Source: Candidatus Woesearchaeota archaeon (GTDB taxonomy: Archaea > Nanoarchaeota > Nanoarchaeia > UBA10117 > ARS21). From it: a stretch of 5,818 bases of DNA. Positions 1 to 5,818 of the stretch are shown here, one piece after another; within the stretch, counting starts at the first letter, position 1; the number at the start of each line of letters is the position of its first letter. A model generated the notes under the pieces. That model was not told where the DNA came from. It searched no databases and saw only the letters and a program-made list of their open reading frames with translations. The translations under genes were made by a program, and so were the position numbers. Location of the stretch: contig NZAU01000085.1 in NCBI GenBank assembly GCA_002686215.1, forward strand, positions 1-5,818, in the 5' to 3' direction.

Positions 1-3000
1 ACTTACAAAACTTTAATATACCAAAAGTATCTTTTACAGGAAGCAGAAGAGGTGAAGCATCCGCTAGGTATACAGCTTTAGATGATAACATGTCTGTTAA
101 ATCAAGAAGAACATATCAAGTAGGTATAGTTCTTGCAGATAGATTTGGAAGACAAACACCTGTATTATTATCTGAAACAGGAGGTGATACAGTGTTTATT
201 GATGCGGCTACAGGCGAAGCAGATAGTACAAATGTGTTTAACTCATTAAGAATAGCTTTTTCACAATCTACAATTACTGCATTGCAAAATTTAGATTGGT
301 GTTATTCATATAGAATTGTTGTAAAACAAAGAGAACAAGAATATTATAATTGGATTTCAGCAATAACATCTGTAAATGTAGTTGAAAGATTAGGTGATAG
401 TATAAATAAAATACCTAGAGATCAAACAGCTGTAATACCACCTAGTACAAGTAGTACAATATCACCTTGTGATGTTGCGGTGTATCCAAAAGTATTAGGA
501 GGCGTAAACAAAACAACTGCTAGTTTAACAAAAGTACAATCAATTAATAATCCTGCAGGTACTGCAAATGTGCCTACAGACTCAGTAACATCTGGCATAT
601 CCGTTTTTGAAACAGAACCAGTTGAATCTGACTTAGATATATTTTTTGAAACATCTACAGGGGGCTTAATATCAACACTTACTACAACAGCAATAGATAT
701 ACAGTTTTATAATTGTTATTTATTAACATTTAGTTCAGGTACACACATTGAAATAAATAGATTAAGAGCTGGATTTAATGAAAAAGCTTTTGACGTAGGT
801 GTTAGAGCTTATGTAGTAAAAGAAAATTTTGCTGAAGAAAGAAGATTTAACACGCTTATTCATTCAAGTGGTTTGTTTAATTCAAGAACAAACATAAACT
901 ATGTTAATCAATTTAATGAATCTGAAGGTGGCTTAACAATATCTTTAGATCCACAAGATGGTTCAGTACAAAAATTATTTGCAGATGATACGCAAATAGT
1001 TGTATTTCAAGAAGATAAAATTTCAAGATCACCTATAAATAAAGATTTTATATATTCAGCTGAAGGAGGCGCAATACCTGTAACAAGTAATACTCAATTC
1101 TTAGGTACTATTGCTCCTTATGCAGGCGAATTTGGAATATCAAAAGATCCTAAGTCTTTTGCTTATTATGGATATTCAAAATACTTTACTGATAAAAACA
1201 GAGGTAGCGTTATGCGTTTATCTCAAAATGGTTTAGTTGAAATATCACAATTAGGCATGAGTGACTTTTTTAGAGATGCTTTAGCTAAATCAGATGAGGT
1301 TATTGGATCATATGATGAATACAATAGTTTATATAATTTAACAATAATTGGAAAAGGTTTTAGCGGTTTTAAAGATACTAATGTAGCTACTGCAACTGAT
1401 GAATATTTTACAATATCATTTGATGAAAGTGCACAGGGTTGGACAAGTTTTAAATCTTTTAAACAAGAGGGAGGATTAAGCTTAAACAATACATACTATA
1501 CTTTTAATAGTGGTAAATTGTGGGAGCATAACGATGAAACTGTAAATAGAAATACTTTTTATGGTGCTGCTGCAGCAGAGTCTTATGTTGAACCTATATT
1601 AAATGATGCCCCTTCTACAGTTAAAACATTTAATAATGTAAGCTATGAAGGAACTTCTGGTTGGGAACTTGATTTTATAAAAACTGATATTAGTTCAGTT
1701 GGTGATGAGCCTGCTTTAGAAAATTATTATGAAATAACATTGCAGCTTTCTGGAGCAGCAAATAATTCAATAATATCAGGTGAAAAATCAATATTTGCAA
1801 AACAGGGAGAAGTTGTACAATGGGTAATTACTGCCAAACCTAAAAACGCTGATTTTGAATTTGATGCAATTACAGATGTCACTCTTTCTGGATCAGGTGT
1901 TACAATACAAACGCCTACAGCTATTACAAATGGAAATTTAGTATTTTTAGTTAGTTATACTGCACAAGCTCAAAATATTACTCACACACTTACTGTAGGT
2001 GGCACAGGCGCAGATTTAATATTTGAAATTAATTTATTAACTATAAGTGTTGGTGATGCTGTAACAAATGGAACTGTTAGTCCTGCTTTAGCTACATATA
2101 CTACAGCAGGTGCAAATAATTTAAATGTTACAATATCACCTATAAGTACACATTATATAGATCCTGGTTTAATATCAGCAAATATTACAGGGCTTACGCA
2201 AGCTGCCGCTATTACATCGTCTATTATTACAAAAAATGTTATCGTAAGAAACTATGGCTCTAATAAATATGCAATAGATGACGCTAGCAATAATATTGAT
2301 TATTTAAAACAACCTATATTAACTTTAACTAAAGGTAAAACATATAAGTTTGATCAAAGTGATAGTTCTAATAGTGGACATCCATTAAAATTTAGTACGA
2401 CATCAAATGGTACACACGGAGGTGGCTCTGAATATACTACTGGTGTTACATATAATGGAACTCCTGGTAATGCTGGAGCTTATACTCAAATAGTTATAGC
2501 TTCAAATACACCTACATTATATTATTATTGTTCTAATCATTCAGGAATGGGTGGAAGTACTAATATGATACCGTTTAATTTAAGTTATAGTGCAAGTAAT
2601 ATTATAGCAGGATTTCCTATAACAGTTCCAGCATCAGCTGCAAATAATTCATTAGGCATAAGTGGATCTGCTACAGTATTACCTCAACTTACTTGGGCAA
2701 CACCTGCAAGTGGAACATTAACAGTACCTGCAGGAACTTCTGTAAATACAATTTACACAATAAGCCCTTATGATTTAGCAGCAAAAAGAACAGCAACTTT
2801 AAGATGGACAGCTACGGGCACTACAAAAGTATTATTACCTAATAGTTACGGATTATCTTATAATGTTGTTGGCACTTCTGTTGGAAATGCGGTTGTAGAC
2901 AATACATCACAAAATTATGTAGAAAGAACAATTGTACTTCCTGCTATATTTGAAAATACTACAGCTACAGCAACAATTACAGGATCGGGTGAAGTAACAG

Positions 3001-3335
3001 CTTCTGTTGGTACTTATTCTAATCCTGCTAATTTTGCAGCAACAGGTAGTAGCCCAGTAAGTATAACAAATTCAAATGGTGCTACTATACCAATACAAGT
3101 TTCTTCTAATGCAGTTGGCAATTGGGTTCTTTTTAATGGATCTCCTGCTACTATAGTTGTTGATCCTGATGGTATTGACTTTTTAGGGTCTAACTATCCA
3201 TTTACTATAGGAGTAGCAGATAATACTACCGGAGCACAAAGAACTGCTACTGTTACAATAGAAAAATATGGTAATGCAAGAGTTACAGGTTCAGCTGTTA
3301 ATACCCAAACAATAACTATAACACAAAACGCATAA
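1..3335 (+). CDS. Large phage tail/nozzle-like structural protein with Ig-like segments and a cupredoxin-like domain (5' partial)
   Basis: The frame is open from base 3 to TAA at 3333-3335, giving 1110 visible residues and no N-terminus. The first ATG (90) has 29 in-frame codons before it that read as normal protein and no ribosome site, so it is probably internal. Numbering from that Met, residues 6-23 contain YQVGIVLADRFGRQT, a motif I recall from large structural proteins of marine phages. Residues about 285-525 are rich in aromatic/Gly strands (IGSYDEYNSLYN near 405, FDESAQGW near 444, LWEHND) and fit a propeller-like tail or nozzle protein. Residues about 545-715 and 833-1081 are Thr/Ser/Asn/Val-rich beta segments, probably Ig-like, ending TQTITITQNA. 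Residues about 716-832 form a cupredoxin-like domain. Likely role: an exposed part of the tail near the T7 gp12 position. Structural role is fairly sure; the nozzle assignment is inference. Confidence 0.75.
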   Translation, partial: LQNFNIPKVSFTGSRRGEASARYTALDDNMSVKSRRTYQVGIVLADRFGRQTPVLLSETGGDTVFIDAATGEADSTNVFNSLRIAFSQSTITALQNLDWCYSYRIVVKQREQEYYNWISAITSVNVVERLGDSINKIPRDQTAVIPPSTSSTISPCDVAVYPKVLGGVNKTTASLTKVQSINNPAGTANVPTDSVTSGISVFETEPVESDLDIFFETSTGGLISTLTTTAIDIQFYNCYLLTFSSGTHIEINRLRAGFNEKAFDVGVRAYVVKENFAEERRFNTLIHSSGLFNSRTNINYVNQFNESEGGLTISLDPQDGSVQKLFADDTQIVVFQEDKISRSPINKDFIYSAEGGAIPVTSNTQFLGTIAPYAGEFGISKDPKSFAYYGYSKYFTDKNRGSVMRLSQNGLVEISQLGMSDFFRDALAKSDEVIGSYDEYNSLYNLTIIGKGFSGFKDTNVATATDEYFTISFDESAQGWTSFKSFKQEGGLSLNNTYYTFNSGKLWEHNDETVNRNTFYGAAAAESYVEPILNDAPSTVKTFNNVSYEGTSGWELDFIKTDISSVGDEPALENYYEITLQLSGAANNSIISGEKSIFAKQGEVVQWVITAKPKNADFEFDAITDVTLSGSGVTIQTPTAITNGNLVFLVSYTAQAQNITHTLTVGGTGADLIFEINLLTISVGDAVTNGTVSPALATYTTAGANNLNVTISPISTHYIDPGLISANITGLTQAAAITSSIITKNVIVRNYGSNKYAIDDASNNIDYLKQPILTLTKGKTYKFDQSDSSNSGHPLKFSTTSNGTHGGGSEYTTGVTYNGTPGNAGAYTQIVIASNTPTLYYYCSNHSGMGGSTNMIPFNLSYSASNIIAGFPITVPASAANNSLGISGSATVLPQLTWATPASGTLTVPAGTSVNTIYTISPYDLAAKRTATLRWTATGTTKVLLPNSYGLSYNVVGTSVGNAVVDNTSQNYVERTIVLPAIFENTTATATITGSGEVTASVGTYSNPANFAATGSSPVSITNSNGATIPIQVSSNAVGNWVLFNGSPATIVVDPDGIDFLGSNYPFTIGVADNTTGAQRTATVTIEKYGNARVTGSAVNTQTITITQNA
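2235..2580 (+). other. Cupredoxin-like (type 1 copper) domain inside the large structural protein
   Basis: Approximate domain limits are residues 716-830, numbered from the Met at 90. It opens with strand VIVRNYG, continues through KGKTYKFDQSD and GHPLKFS, then a Gly-rich loop, and closes with YYYCSNHSGMGG. The candidate ligands are His764 (codon 2379), Cys814 (2529), His817 (2538) and Met820 (2547). The C-x2-H-x2-M spacing is that of amicyanin-type cupredoxins, with the first His about 50 residues upstream as the fold requires. Seen: all four ligand-type residues in the right order. Known: this pattern binds copper in plastocyanin and amicyanin. Inferred: whether this copy binds metal or is only a beta-sandwich used for display or adhesion. 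Confidence 0.72.
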
Positions 3336-3337
3336 TG
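3333..3337 (+). promoter_or_regulatory. Overlapping stop-start junction (TAATG)
   Basis: The TAA of the large structural gene shares its last A with the ATG of the 79-residue gene. The preceding bases (AACACAAAACGCA) contain no Shine-Dalgarno match, so re-initiation by ribosomes finishing the upstream gene is the simplest reading. Confidence 0.6.
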
Positions 3338-3574
3338 AATACAATTATAAAGTTTCCATTTAAAGAAAAAGAAGGTAAGTATTTTGCTCCAATAGTATCA
3401 CAAGAAACTACATATAAAGTTTCCAACGGTGCTGTAGTAGCTGATGCAGACAAGCTTGTTTCCGGAGCTAAAGGTACTTTTATGCGAGTACGTATTAAAT
3501 TACCTACAGATAAATCAATAAATCAAGCAGAGTTATTTGCTTTAAATTCTGAAGCAATTAATTCATCGAATTAA
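3335..3574 (+). CDS. Small phage protein of unknown function, 79 aa
   Basis: I do not recognise this protein. Its ATG overlaps the stop of the large structural gene by one base (TAATG), so its translation is probably coupled to that gene. No Shine-Dalgarno sequence is visible. The product has no Cys, no signal peptide and no membrane segment. It alternates polar and hydrophobic residues (YFAPIVSQETTYKVS, then GTFMRVRIKLPTD), suggesting a small beta-rich domain, and it ends in a polar Asn/Ser tail. Its location between a tail-type gene and the GNAT-like gene suggests a virion accessory or assembly protein, but only position supports this. The tight junctions on both sides and the in-frame fit argue that it is a real gene. 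Confidence 0.7.
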   Translation: MNTIIKFPFKEKEGKYFAPIVSQETTYKVSNGAVVADADKLVSGAKGTFMRVRIKLPTDKSINQAELFALNSEAINSSN

Positions 3575-3579
3575 ATTAT

Positions 3580-4020
3580 ATGCAATTACAAGTAAGAAAA
3601 TTACAAGAATCCGATTGGGATTTTATACCGAAGTGGTGGGAAGCCTATGGTTCTGAAGGTTTCCCACGTGACTTCTTGCCTGGAGCTTTTCAAATAGGCG
3701 AAGAACAAGAAAAAAAACGTGAAGGGCTAGGTGGCTTTATGGTTTGCAAAGGAAATGATCCTATTGCAGCCATGTGGCTGTGGATGACAAACAGTAAGAT
3801 GGCAATACCAGCTGTAGTAGTAAGTGATAAAAGTTATCGTGACTCAGACAGAAGTGATGCATTGCAACTCTTAGTAAATTTTACAACTGATTTTGCCGAA
3901 GACTTAGGTTATAAATATGCATTTGCATGGGCAAAACATGGTAAATTATTAGAAAAATATAAAAAGGCGGATTATTATTGTGACGAAACTCCGTCTTATG
4001 AATTAATATTAAAATATTAA
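3580..4020 (+). CDS. GNAT-fold (acetyltransferase-like) phage protein, T7 gp13-position
   Basis: This 146-residue protein has the layout of a compact GNAT domain. It opens with a strand (LQVRKL), then a helix with the Trp-rich segment DWDFIPKWWEAYG. A central hairpin follows (GGFMVCKGNDPIAAMWLWMTNSKMAI), then strand AVVVSD, a helix (residues about 91-110, SDALQLLVNFTTDFAEDLG), strand YAFAWA, helix LLEKYKKADYY and a last strand YELILKY. The usual acetyl-CoA loop (R/Q-x-x-G-x-G/A) is replaced by YRDSDRSDA, which lacks the glycines, so catalytic activity is doubtful. GNAT-like proteins are common in marine phage structural modules, and T7 gp13 holds the equivalent place; as I recall, it too is grouped with acetyltransferase-like folds. 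An assembly or virion role is as likely as protein modification. The start follows the previous stop by 5 nt, with no Shine-Dalgarno. Confidence 0.7.
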   Translation: MQLQVRKLQESDWDFIPKWWEAYGSEGFPRDFLPGAFQIGEEQEKKREGLGGFMVCKGNDPIAAMWLWMTNSKMAIPAVVVSDKSYRDSDRSDALQLLVNFTTDFAEDLGYKYAFAWAKHGKLLEKYKKADYYCDETPSYELILKY

Positions 4021-4021
4021 T
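4002..4021. repeat. Perfect all-A/T inverted repeat at the gene junction
   Basis: The arms ATTAATATT (4002-4010) and AATATTAAT (4013-4021) are exact reverse complements separated by two bases. The element covers the stop codon of the GNAT-like gene and ends directly before the ATG at 4022. No U-run follows, so it is not a typical terminator. It could form a weak hairpin next to the start codon, or be chance in AT-rich DNA. Confidence 0.45.
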
Positions 4022-4024
4022 ATG
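4018..4024 (+). promoter_or_regulatory. Stop-start junction TAATATG before the hendecad protein
   Basis: One base separates the stop of the GNAT-like gene from the next ATG, and upstream sequence is only A and T. The same seven bases recur at the next junction (5165-5171). Confidence 0.55.
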
Positions 4025-5167
4025 GGAAGTATAGTAAAAGGAGTGGCATCACTTTTTGGCGGCAGAAAAAGAAGAAGAGAGCAAAAAGCTGCAAACCGTC
4101 AATTTGATCAAGCTACCGCAAGACAAGATAATTTTGATTTTCAAAATGTATTTAGTGGTATGCAAGGTCCTCAAATAGAAGGAATGCAAGGTTATGATCC
4201 ATCACAAGCACAAGTAGGCCAACTAGGCCCAGCAGAACAAGCACAATTAGCAAATTTAGCTGCGTCGCAAGGTTATACAGCTCAAGGATATGAAGCGGGA
4301 ACAACAAATGTAGGTGGATTATTAAGAGGTGCAGACACTGGATTAACTAATACAATGGCTAACCTGCAGGTCTCTACTGCTGCCGCTGATATGCAAGCAA
4401 GAGAAACAGATCAAGCTTTAGCTGCTAGTCAAGATTTAGCTGCACAAGCAGGTACAGGGGCTGGAGGCGCTACTGCATTAGCTGCAGCCGCTGCAAAGTC
4501 AAAAGCAGGCGTAGCAGCATCAATAGATCAACAAGTAAAACAAAACGAAAGGCTTAGAGCACAAGGCGAAAGCGAATTACAAAGAGCGCAACTAGCACAA
4601 CAAAATTTAGCATCTAAGTTTGATTTAGGTCAATCACAATTTAATGTTGGCCAAGAAAATCAAGCTGCGAGGTTTGGTGCACAAGCACAAAATGAGGCAG
4701 CGAGGTTTGGTGCGCAATCAGCAAATCAATTTGCATTATCAAGATTCAATGCTGCTAATCAAATGAATCAATTTAACGCTAGGCAAAACAATCAGTTTGC
4801 ATTAACTCAGTTTGGTGCAGAAAATCAATTTGCTTTAGCTAATCAAGCTGCACAAAATAGAGCAGCACAATTTGGTGCAACAGCTGCAAACCAACAAGCA
4901 ATGGCTAATGCTGATTATCAATTTAAATCAGATGTTATGGACCGTCAAGGTGAAGCTGCTGTACAACAATTTGAGTTTGATAGACTACAAGATCAAACAA
5001 GCAGAGCGATGGCTAGAAAAAATGCAGCAGACGAAGCAAGAGCACAAGCTAAATCAGATCTTATAGGTGGTATAGCTGGTATAGCTGATGCAGCTGTAAG
5101 TGCTGCTAGCGGAGGACTTTTTGGTGAAAAAACAAAAGCTTTTATGAGTAAAACAGGATTAGGTTAA
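4022..5167 (+). CDS. Ala/Gln/Asn-rich helical internal virion (DNA-ejection-like) protein with hendecad repeats
   Basis: This 381-residue protein is almost free of Cys, Trp, Pro and His after its first third, and mostly helical. Residues 1-14 (MGSIVKGVASLFGG) form a short amphipathic, Gly-rich segment followed by the basic run RKRRREQK. Residues about 35-110 are Gln/Gly-rich and probably loose. Residues 144-190 carry a Gly/Ala segment (GTGAGGATALA) and a charged helix, a pattern I recall in marine phage structural proteins. Residues 213-300 are eight tandem 11-residue units. Residues 347-368 (LIGGIAGIADAAVSAASGGL) are hydrophobic and small. No cleavable signal peptide is seen. Composition and position fit T7 gp14-type internal virion proteins, which leave the capsid and help form the channel for DNA entry. 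Phage DNA-pilot or tail-needle-like proteins are alternatives. The start lies one base after the previous stop, with no Shine-Dalgarno. Confidence 0.72.
   Translation: MGSIVKGVASLFGGRKRRREQKAANRQFDQATARQDNFDFQNVFSGMQGPQIEGMQGYDPSQAQVGQLGPAEQAQLANLAASQGYTAQGYEAGTTNVGGLLRGADTGLTNTMANLQVSTAAADMQARETDQALAASQDLAAQAGTGAGGATALAAAAAKSKAGVAASIDQQVKQNERLRAQGESELQRAQLAQQNLASKFDLGQSQFNVGQENQAARFGAQAQNEAARFGAQSANQFALSRFNAANQMNQFNARQNNQFALTQFGAENQFALANQAAQNRAAQFGATAANQQAMANADYQFKSDVMDRQGEAAVQQFEFDRLQDQTSRAMARKNAADEARAQAKSDLIGGIAGIADAAVSAASGGLFGEKTKAFMSKTGLG
4658..4921 (+). repeat. Tandem 33-bp / 11-residue (hendecad) repeat array, eight units
   Basis: Residues 213-300 of the helical virion protein divide without gaps into eight 11-mers, each starting with Asn: NQAARFGAQAQ, NEAARFGAQSA, NQFALSRFNAA, NQMNQFNARQN, NQFALTQFGAE, NQFALANQAAQ, NRAAQFGATAA, NQQAMANADYQ. 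The core is roughly N-Q-x-A-x-x-F-x-A-x-x. At DNA level GCGAGGTTTGGTGC occurs at 4667-4680 and again at 4700-4713, exactly 33 bp apart, while other units have diverged in sequence but not in length. Confidence 0.85.
5155..5163 (+). promoter_or_regulatory. Weak candidate ribosome binding site for the last gene
   Basis: AGGA (5155-5158) lies 10 bases and AGG (5161-5163) five bases before the ATG at 5169, both inside the 3' end of the preceding gene. This is the only start in the window with purine-rich sequence at a usable distance; it may add to stop-start coupling. Confidence 0.3.
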
Positions 5168-5171
5168 TATG
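5165..5171 (+). promoter_or_regulatory. Stop-start junction TAATATG before the last gene
   Basis: Identical to the junction at 4018-4024: TAA, one T, then ATG. It supports coupled translation of the helical virion proteins, which would help keep their amounts in proportion. Confidence 0.55.
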
Positions 5172-5818
5172 GCAAATTATAATTACGACTTTTGGTCAAA
5201 AGAAAATGAGTTTGCACCGGGTAGTGCAAAAAGTCAAAGAATGATTGGTGGAGCCATAGATAAATCTATTGCTGAGCGTAGATTAATGGCTGATAGAGCT
5301 GAAGCTAGAAAAGATAAACAACTCAAAAGAGATATATTAAACTATAGCTATGCGCAAAAGTTAGCGCAAGATATGGATTCTTATAATATAATGCCTACTT
5401 CTGGTGTGCAAGGGATGGATGAGGTAATGACAAACCTTGGAAGATCTATAGCGGATCAGGCTGCATATTATAATTCAGAACTAAATAGAACGCAGGATCA
5501 TGGTGCTTATGCAAATGCCATGGCTAGGTTAAATTCTGATGTTAAAGAAGCTAAAAATTTTGATAATAAAATAAAACAATTGTTAGGTACATATGGGCCA
5601 GCAATGGAAAATGGAACATTATCAGATTATGTAGATGCAAAAACTAGAGGTATAATTGAAGATTTAAGATCAGGCTCTCCTGAAGGCGAATTTAAAAATG
5701 TAAATGGTGTTACAACTTGGGTTGGTAAAGATCCTTTTACAAAAGAATCTTATAATTTAGCTGTTGGAGAAGTTGATCAATTAATAAATAGACTTCAACT
5801 CAAAGAAAATGTTAATGA
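5169..5818 (+). CDS. Helical virion protein, probable internal/ejection protein (3' partial)
   Basis: The frame is open from ATG 5169 to the window end, giving 216 complete codons and no stop, so the C-terminus lies outside. It starts MANYNYDFWSKENEFAPGSA. A long charged helix follows at residues about 25-60 (Lys, Arg, Glu, Asp and Ala; AIDKSIAERRLMADRAEARK), then more helices with Tyr and Gln (SIADQAAYYNSELNR, MARLNSDVKEAKNFDNKIKQLL). A less helical part with Gly, Trp and Val follows (NVNGVTTWVGKDPFTKESY). No signal peptide or clear membrane segment is visible. I do not recognise a family by sequence. Its place one base after the hendecad protein corresponds to T7 gene 15, the next internal virion protein. 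The shared helical character agrees, but this is inference from order. Coding is supported by the long open frame and the tight junction. Confidence 0.72.
   Translation, partial: MANYNYDFWSKENEFAPGSAKSQRMIGGAIDKSIAERRLMADRAEARKDKQLKRDILNYSYAQKLAQDMDSYNIMPTSGVQGMDEVMTNLGRSIADQAAYYNSELNRTQDHGAYANAMARLNSDVKEAKNFDNKIKQLLGTYGPAMENGTLSDYVDAKTRGIIEDLRSGSPEGEFKNVNGVTTWVGKDPFTKESYNLAVGEVDQLINRLQLKENVN

Noticed and set aside
90..92. ATG at 90 as the true start of the large structural gene
   Set aside because: The frame stays open to the left edge with protein-like sequence, there is no Shine-Dalgarno, and the conserved YQVGIVLADRFGRQ segment would begin only nine residues in. The gene is better treated as 5' partial.
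1223..1489. Open frame of 88 codons on the minus strand
   Set aside because: It lies wholly within the large structural gene on the opposite strand, has no ribosome site, and its protein has no recognisable features.
1758..2651. Repeat of GCAAATAATTCA (1758-1769 and 2640-2651) as a sign of duplicated Ig domains
   Set aside because: The match is 12 bp of AT-rich sequence encoding ANNS, and the flanking protein sequences do not align convincingly.
3200..3335. BACON-type carbohydrate-binding domain at the C-terminus of the large protein
   Set aside because: The ending TITITQNA resembles the last strand of such domains, but the preceding sequence lacks a recognisable remainder, so only a generic Ig-like label is justified.
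4002..4021. The A/T inverted repeat as a transcription terminator
   Set aside because: The stem has no G-C pairs, no T-run follows, and the downstream gene starts immediately.
4872..5066. Open frame of 64 codons on the + strand in another frame
   Set aside because: It is a shifted reading of the Gln/Ala-rich repeat gene. Its Leu/Gln/Lys-rich product reflects the CAA/GCA codon bias rather than a separate gene.

Overview
The window is an AT-rich, fully coding stretch of a tailed-phage virion-structure module, with every gene on the + strand. It has no tRNA, rRNA, CRISPR array, insertion sequence, convincing promoter or factor-independent terminator. AGA (Arg), ATA (Ile) and TTA (Leu) codons dominate. 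Together with the protein types, this suggests a podovirus-like phage of an AT-rich host. A marine alphaproteobacterium or flavobacterium is plausible, but host assignment is inference. No hallmark gene (terminase, portal, polymerase) lies inside the window.

Layout: (1) a very large structural protein, cut off at the left edge and ending at 3335. It has a phage tail or nozzle-like N-terminal part, then beta-rich Ig-like segments, with a cupredoxin (type 1 copper protein)-like domain embedded near 2235-2580. (2) A 79-residue protein of unknown function (3335-3574). (3) A small GNAT-fold protein (3580-4020) with a degenerate acetyl-CoA loop. (4) A 381-residue Ala/Gln/Asn-rich helical protein (4022-5167) with at least eight tandem 11-residue repeats, probably an internal virion or DNA-ejection protein. 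(5) The first 216 codons of a further helical virion protein, cut off at the right edge (5169 onward).

The genes are packed with junctions of -1, +5, +1 and +1 nt and mostly lack Shine-Dalgarno sequences, so they are probably one transcript with translational coupling. The order (large tail protein, small GNAT-like protein, Ala/Gln-rich helical protein, next helical protein) resembles T7 genes 12-13-14-15, i.e. tail nozzle followed by internal virion proteins. This supports a tail plus DNA-ejection cassette, though the assignment rests on order and composition, not alignment.

The two most notable signals are the complete His/Cys/His/Met copper-ligand set inside a virion protein, and the hendecad repeat array, which could form a straight helical bundle or channel.
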